Below, one piece after another: positions 17,966 through 21,886 of a stretch of DNA of 21,886 nucleotides; positions within the stretch are counted from its first letter, which is position 1, and every line of letters begins with the position of its first letter. A program made the position numbers and the translations under genes. The DNA is from Nemertoderma westbladi. Its lineage: Eukaryota; Xenacoelomorpha; Nemertodermatida; Nemertodermatidae. The notes beneath the pieces were generated by a model. That model saw only the letters and a list, made by a program, of their open reading frames with translations, did no database searches and was not told the origin of the DNA. The stretch spans positions 1 through 21,886 of the forward strand of contig JAUCBJ010005880.1 in the NCBI GenBank assembly GCA_032718475.1. Direction: 5' to 3'.

Positions 17966-18760
17966 CTACAGTAGGGAAAGGAAAGTCGAAGTGGTTTGGT
18001 CATTTAAAGTGGGGCGAAGTTTCCTAATGAACAAAGTATCTTTAATGACAAGTTCGCGCAGTTACGCGATGTTGATAAGATGCTGAAATTTTCTTTTAAC
18101 GTGGGATGATCGGCGGTGGAGGAATGTTCAAAGATAGAATAATTTTTTGGACGGGAGAATTTTCCGGAGTTGTACAAAAAGCCAGTGTGTTCCTCAACAC
18201 GTTTAGCCAGGTGGCGTACAGTGCGTCCAACGTAAGAAGCATCGCAGCTTCCACAATTATAATGGTACACAACACCCGACCGTATGTGTTCAGGAATCTG
18301 ATCCTTGTACGGGAAAAGGGAGGATAGCCTACAGCTGGTTTGGAAGACAACTTTTAAATCTAAGTGGGAAAGACTCTGCCGGAAAAGGCGTAACAGACGT
18401 TTCTTTACGGAGTAGGAGAGGGTAAAAGGAAGGCAGATCAAAACACTCCGTTTGGGTACTGTAGTTATAGGGGGTGATCGTGGTTCACTAATACGATTGA
18501 AGAATTTTTTAATGGCAGGGTTAATGAAAGCCAGTGGGTAACCATTACAACGAAGGGTATGAGTGAGTTCTAGTAACAAAGAGTGACACGTGTTGTAACT
18601 AGATGAAATATTAAAGCAACGAAAAATCAACGTAAACACCAATCTAAACTTATACTGTATAGGGATAAAGCTGTTAAAATTAGAATAGAGACCAATGTAG
18701 GTCGGTTTTTTATAAGTGCTAGTCTGAAACTTTGTATTAAAATTTTGTTTAACCAAAATA
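17966..18760 (-). pseudogene. Penelope-like element: RT thumb and GIY-YIG endonuclease, truncated
   Basis: The minus-strand frame from about 18756 carries the C-terminal part of a Penelope-like polyprotein. It starts with the thumb-side block KKPTYIGLYSNFNSFIPIQY, then SSSYNTCHSLLLELTHTLR and GYPLAFINPAIKKFF, then a linker, YKDQIPEHIRSGVVYHYNCG and the GIY-YIG endonuclease core CGSCDASYVGRTVRHLAKRV with EEHTG and a later EHSSTADH. The Cys pair and the two later His fit the CCHH feature of endonuclease-bearing Penelope elements. Near 18055 the frame breaks. The neighbouring frame continues the normal ending (ELVIKDTLFIRKLRPTLN) to a TAG at 17966-17968. The catalytic RT core is missing: the copy is cut off exactly where the 28-bp minisatellite begins. 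It is a dead 3' fragment. Confidence 0.9.
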
Positions 18761-18761
18761 T

Positions 18762-19516
18762 GGGTGTCCCCCAGTTCGTCCAGCCCCCTGGGTGGCCCCC
18801 GGTTCGTCTAGCCCCCTGGGTGTCCCCCAGTTCGTCCAGCCCCCTGGGTGGCACCCGGTTAGTCTAGCCCCCTGGATGGCCCCCGGTTCGTCTAGCCCCC
18901 TGGATGGCCCCCGGTTCGTCTAGCCCCCTGGGTGTCCCCCAGTTCGTCCAGCCCCCTGGGTGGCCCTCGGTTCGTCTAGCCCACTGGGTGTCCCCCAGTT
19001 CGTCCAGCCCCCTGGGCGGCCCCCGGTTCGTCTAGCCCCCTGGGTGTCCCCCAGTTCGACCAGCCCCCTGGGTGGCTCCCGGTTCGTCTAGCCCCCTGGA
19101 TGGCCTCCGGTTCGTCTAGCCCCCTGGGTGTCCCCCAGTTCGTCCAGCCCCCTGGATGGCCCCCGGTTCGTCCAGCCACCTGGATGGCCCCCGGTTCGTC
19201 TAGCCCGCTGGGTGGCCCTCGGTTCGTCCAGCCCCCTGGGTGGCTCCCGGTTCGTCTAGCCCACTGGGTGTCCCCCAGTTCGTCCAGCCCCCTGGGCGGC
19301 CCCCGGTTCGTCTAGCCCCCTGGGTGTCCCCCAGTTCGACCAGCCCCCTGGGTGGCTCCCGGTTCGTCTAGCCCCCTGGATGGCCTCCGGTTCGTCTAGC
19401 CCCCTGGGTGTCCCCCAGTTCGTCCAGCCCCCTGGATGGCCCCCGGTTCGTCCAGCCACCTGGATGGCCCCCGGTTCGTCCAGCCCTCTGGGTGGCCCCC
19501 GGTTCTTCTAGCCCCT
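18762..19516. repeat. 28-bp GC-rich minisatellite with 280-bp higher-order duplication
   Basis: About 27 tandem copies of a 28-bp unit built on CCAGCCCCCTGGGTGGCCCC followed by (C)GGTTCGT. Units vary between two main types (GTCCCCCAGTTCGT and GGCCCCCGGTTCGT) and between CTAG and CCAG joints. The stretch 18969-19200 is repeated without visible difference at 19249-19480, a shift of exactly 280 bp, or ten units. The minus strand carries GGGGG and GGG runs in every unit. Stop-free minus-strand frames inside the array (for example 18976-19179 and 19256-19459, with the same predicted peptide) follow from the repeat and are not genes. Confidence 0.95.
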
Positions 19517-19565
19517 GAGAGGCCTAATATAGAATTACAGTAGTTGAGCGACAGACGATGTCCTT

Positions 19566-19571
19566 TTTAAT
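19566..19571 (-). promoter_or_regulatory. Candidate polyadenylation signal of the acid sphingomyelinase gene
   Basis: ATTAAA on the minus strand, about 68 nt beyond the stop codon at 19639-19641 and just before the minisatellite. It is a common variant signal at a suitable distance; AT-rich context allows chance. Confidence 0.4.
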
Positions 19572-19638
19572 TAATGATTATATACTGTATTTAAAGGGAA
19601 CGTTATCTAATACAATGCGAGTAATTTAAGAACAATAA

Positions 19639-20146
19639 TTAACAATATTCTCGGTTGTTTGACATAGCTGTTCTCATATCACATATAAGTTGTTTTTTAC
19701 AGACATCAACACATTTGTTTTTTCCCTTGTATGATTTATAGAAGTGGAAATAAAATTTCTGAAAAAAATCGTCTTCTTTTTCAAACCGTTTCGCAAGATT
19801 TTCGAACTCCATCGCACTCAATGACGTCATCCCATAACTTTGTTTCATTGAGTATTCTAGAACCCAGGTAGGTTTCTTTGTTCCCCGATTCTTCTCGAGG
19901 TCTAGAATGTAGGTATCGTGGTCTAAGACTTGTCTTGTGCTGTTGCTGTAGTTACCGTCTATATGGAATATACGATATCCCGGGTTTGATCCTGGGTTAG
20001 TGTAGATGTAAGGTGTTACTGAAGGGGTAATGTATGCGACGTTTATCGCCTGTCTGGAATTGTTCGCAGCTGAACTGTTGTAGAATATTTCGAAATGATC
20101 TTGATGGGTGTGACCAAAAAATTGGCCTGTTATTGTGTCCGAGAAT
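19639..20146 (-). CDS. SMPD1: Acid sphingomyelinase, terminal coding exon
   Basis: Begins behind TTTTCAG and joins the upstream exon in frame (the first base completes an Arg codon, giving ...IVNR-FSDTITGQFFGHTH). It encodes about 168 residues of the C-terminal part of acid sphingomyelinase, a zinc metallophosphodiesterase that splits sphingomyelin into ceramide and phosphocholine in lysosomes or outside the cell. The last metal-binding motif GHTHQDHFEIFYN is complete. Then follow AYITPSVTPYIYTNPGSNPG, YRIFHIDGNYS, VLDHDTYILDL and the helical tail with FFQKFYFHFYKSYKG. Potential N-glycosylation sites are NSS, NNS, NYS and NST. The four final cysteines (NKCVDVC, LIC and the last residue C) match the two disulfides near the end of the family. 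The protein stops exactly at the last of these cysteines, without the extra tail of about 25 residues found in mammals. The family call is firm; the symbol means orthologue or close paralogue. Confidence 0.95.
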
Positions 20147-21161
20147 CTGAAAATAATTAAAATTCAAATAAAATGTAAAGATCGGCGCTACTAATTGGAC
20201 AGTTTTAATATAACAACAGTAAATGAAACAAAATTGACTCACAATAATTTAATTGTGTGTAAAATTTTAATTTACAGTGTGCTTATCTGAGTAGTTTTGT
20301 AACGACAACAAACAAAGAACGAACGTAATGAGAGAATGCAAATAAAAGATTTGAGCAATTTTCAACGAAATGTAACTTTACAGCTGATTACTCTCTAAAA
20401 TAAAACTGTAACCTGTTCTATAAGGGCCAACTGAAATGATTTTCTTATATAAGCTCTCGTGCTGCGCGAAGGCCCCACAACGTGTAACTTTATTACGTAG
20501 AGTACACCGCAATTGCACTTGATGAGGTGGTAACTACTGTATCTTAGGATTACTTTATTTCAGTATCTACAGTACTGTATATTAGACATATTCTAATGTA
20601 CTGTACAGTAGTAGGTATGCAGGCCTATGCAATCTGGATGTCGACCTACACATACATTGTGTATACTACATGACGTACAGTATAGCAGTACTTCAGTACG
20701 TTGTTGACTGTTACTGGTTACTACAGTGTTAGGTAGGCCTGCATAGTGCATAATCCCCCCTCTTAATTATATGGCAAAGGCGAGTCGGACAAACGCTCAC
20801 AGAGTCTAGATTTCGTTAAACGTGAAAACTGACATCAGAAATGAACCAACCAGCCCATTCCCCATTGATAGAATTTTAGTTACCCTAAAATAGCTAGTTA
20901 TGTTAGTTGTTAGTATGCTTTCTTAATATTTGACCGGTTTGAATGATAGACATACAGACTGGCAGATAAAGACGGTTGGACATCTGGTTTGAAATTTTGC
21001 ATTTGGTTTTTGGGATACACATTAAAACTAGGTGTGAAAGGGTTAATTAGATTGTATTTACATTAATTTATGTAACACTAAACCATGCCGATCACTAATC
21101 ACTAAATTATCACTAAACATAAACTACAGTATGCCGATATTATAGGTTCACCATAACAAAC
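20147..21161 (-). other. Intron of the acid sphingomyelinase gene
   Basis: Bounded on the minus strand by CAG|GTTTGT (donor, at 21162/21161) and TTTTCAG|A (acceptor, at 20147/20146). About 1.0 kb, AT-rich, with many TACTGTA words near 20530-20740. A stretch at 20450-20575 shares words with 12258-12335. No gene inside. Confidence 0.85.
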
Positions 21162-21555
21162 CTGTTTACAATATCGTAGTAGTTTCTACTAAACACAGAG
21201 AGCATCTGTCCAGGCGGTACGTGTCCAATAATATGAACCTTCTCTCCTTTCGCTTCAGCAGCCGCCAATACATCCACGAACCACTGCAGTTGGCCCAAAG
21301 GGTCCGTTGAGTTAACCAGTAACCACCAGTTGTCGGAAAGGGCGTACATCGTATTCAACGAGACAATACGCAGACCCGGTTGCACCAACGCGGTGTAATA
21401 GGCACCGCGTCTGATCGTCTCGTAAGTAGAAGATGGAAGGTTCTTCCCCCAGACGGATACCAGTTTCGAGTAGAGCCATCCCAAAGGATCCTGTGAACCG
21501 TCCTTTAGCATTCCTGGCAGCGGAAACGAATTCACTGGATCTCCTTCGTGGTTCC
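21162..21555 (-). CDS. SMPD1: Acid sphingomyelinase, penultimate coding exon (partial gene)
   Basis: Lies between an acceptor (TTTATAG|GG) and a donor (AACAG|GTTTGT). It begins in the Gly codon of the metallophosphatase motif GNHE (GNHEGDPVNSFPLP) and runs through LGWLYSKLVSVWGKNLP, RRGAYYTALVQPGLRIVSLN, NWWLLVNSTDPLGQLQWFVD and the metal-binding motif VHIIGHVPPG to YYDIVNR. The Asn and His of GNHE and the His of HIIGH are metal or catalytic ligands in this family. NSTD is a likely glycosylation site, also present in the mammalian enzyme. Together with the next exon it covers about 300 residues, the second half of the protein. The signal peptide, saposin-like domain and the first metal motifs must be encoded beyond the right edge of the window. 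No other reading of this exon is plausible. Confidence 0.95.
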
Positions 21556-21886
21556 CTATAAAGGAATGTATTGATTGACAGCGCGTTGTAATACATTAAA
21601 TATCGGCGCGAGATTTATGGCGGGACATTATTGTCTCCACAGAACGAGCAGTTGATGGTGGTTGTTAACTGGCAATCATTACAAACAATTTATAAGAAAC
21701 TAGCTCATTGTTATCATATTTATAGATATTGCAATAAGATATTGAGTATGTTGATGAGTTTTAAAAAATTGAAGAGCAAACTTTTTATATTTTAGATCCA
21801 GAGAATTAATATTTTATAAATTCCACCATAAATCCATCAGGTTTTCTCAAATAAAGATCTACTGTAGATGCAGTTTCGTGATGTTA
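21556..21886 (-). other. Intron sequence upstream of the penultimate acid sphingomyelinase exon
   Basis: No further acid sphingomyelinase exon is recognisable up to the window edge, so this is taken as part of the next upstream intron. It contains nothing else identifiable. Confidence 0.6.

Noticed and set aside
18976-19459. Two identical 67-residue frames in the 28-bp array
   Set aside because: They are by-products of the 280-bp duplication inside the minisatellite, and their starts depend on chance codons.
19975-20000. tRNA B-box-like sequence GGTTTGATCC
   Set aside because: Lies inside the acid sphingomyelinase coding exon and has no matching A box or cloverleaf.

Overview
The window reads as nuclear DNA of a metazoan. 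It is AT-rich, has long non-coding stretches, a spliced gene with ordinary GT/AG boundaries, and remains of several eukaryotic retroelements (a non-LTR retrotransposon, a Penelope-like element and a gag-like zinc-knuckle fragment). No bacterial or plastid gene organisation is visible. A marine invertebrate, perhaps a deuterostome, is my best guess. It rests on the overall look (scattered TAGGCCTA and TACTGTA words, Penelope relics, an invertebrate-type acid sphingomyelinase C-terminus) and is inference only.

Layout. 1-2830 is non-coding and dominated by a hairpin-bearing degenerate repeat (1085-1560) and a roughly 1 kb fold-back element with two arms of about 470 bp (1809-2829). 2930-4390 is a GC-richer block with a chain of stem-loops (3296-3467) and a gag-like CCHC zinc-knuckle fragment on the minus strand. 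4390-8560 is non-coding, with a 13-copy 31-bp minisatellite (5322-5728), a GTCAA-rich degenerate repeat and an old repeat family present in both orientations (about 6690-7300). 8560-10047 (minus) is an uninterrupted 495-codon frame with two pipsqueak-like helix-turn-helix segments. 10048-12645 is mostly featureless. 12646-14407 (minus) is a broken LINE reverse-transcriptase copy. 14956-16323 (minus) is an intact single-exon MBOAT gene resembling Hedgehog acyltransferase. 17966-18760 (minus) is the 3' part of a Penelope-like element. It carries a GIY-YIG domain and has a decayed hammerhead-ribozyme-like motif about 150 bp beyond its stop. It abuts a 28-bp GC-rich minisatellite (18762-19516) that has a 280-bp higher-order duplication. 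19639-21555 (minus) holds the last two coding exons of an acid sphingomyelinase gene, whose upstream exons lie beyond the right edge.

The three apparently functional genes (psq-like protein, HHAT-like acyltransferase, acid sphingomyelinase) are all on the minus strand. They are separated by repeats and show no sign of forming a pathway together. The most interesting items are the fold-back element, the hammerhead-like relic, the intronless HHAT-like gene with a TATA-like box very close to its ATG, and an orphan protein-like exon candidate on the opposite strand at 16573-16715.
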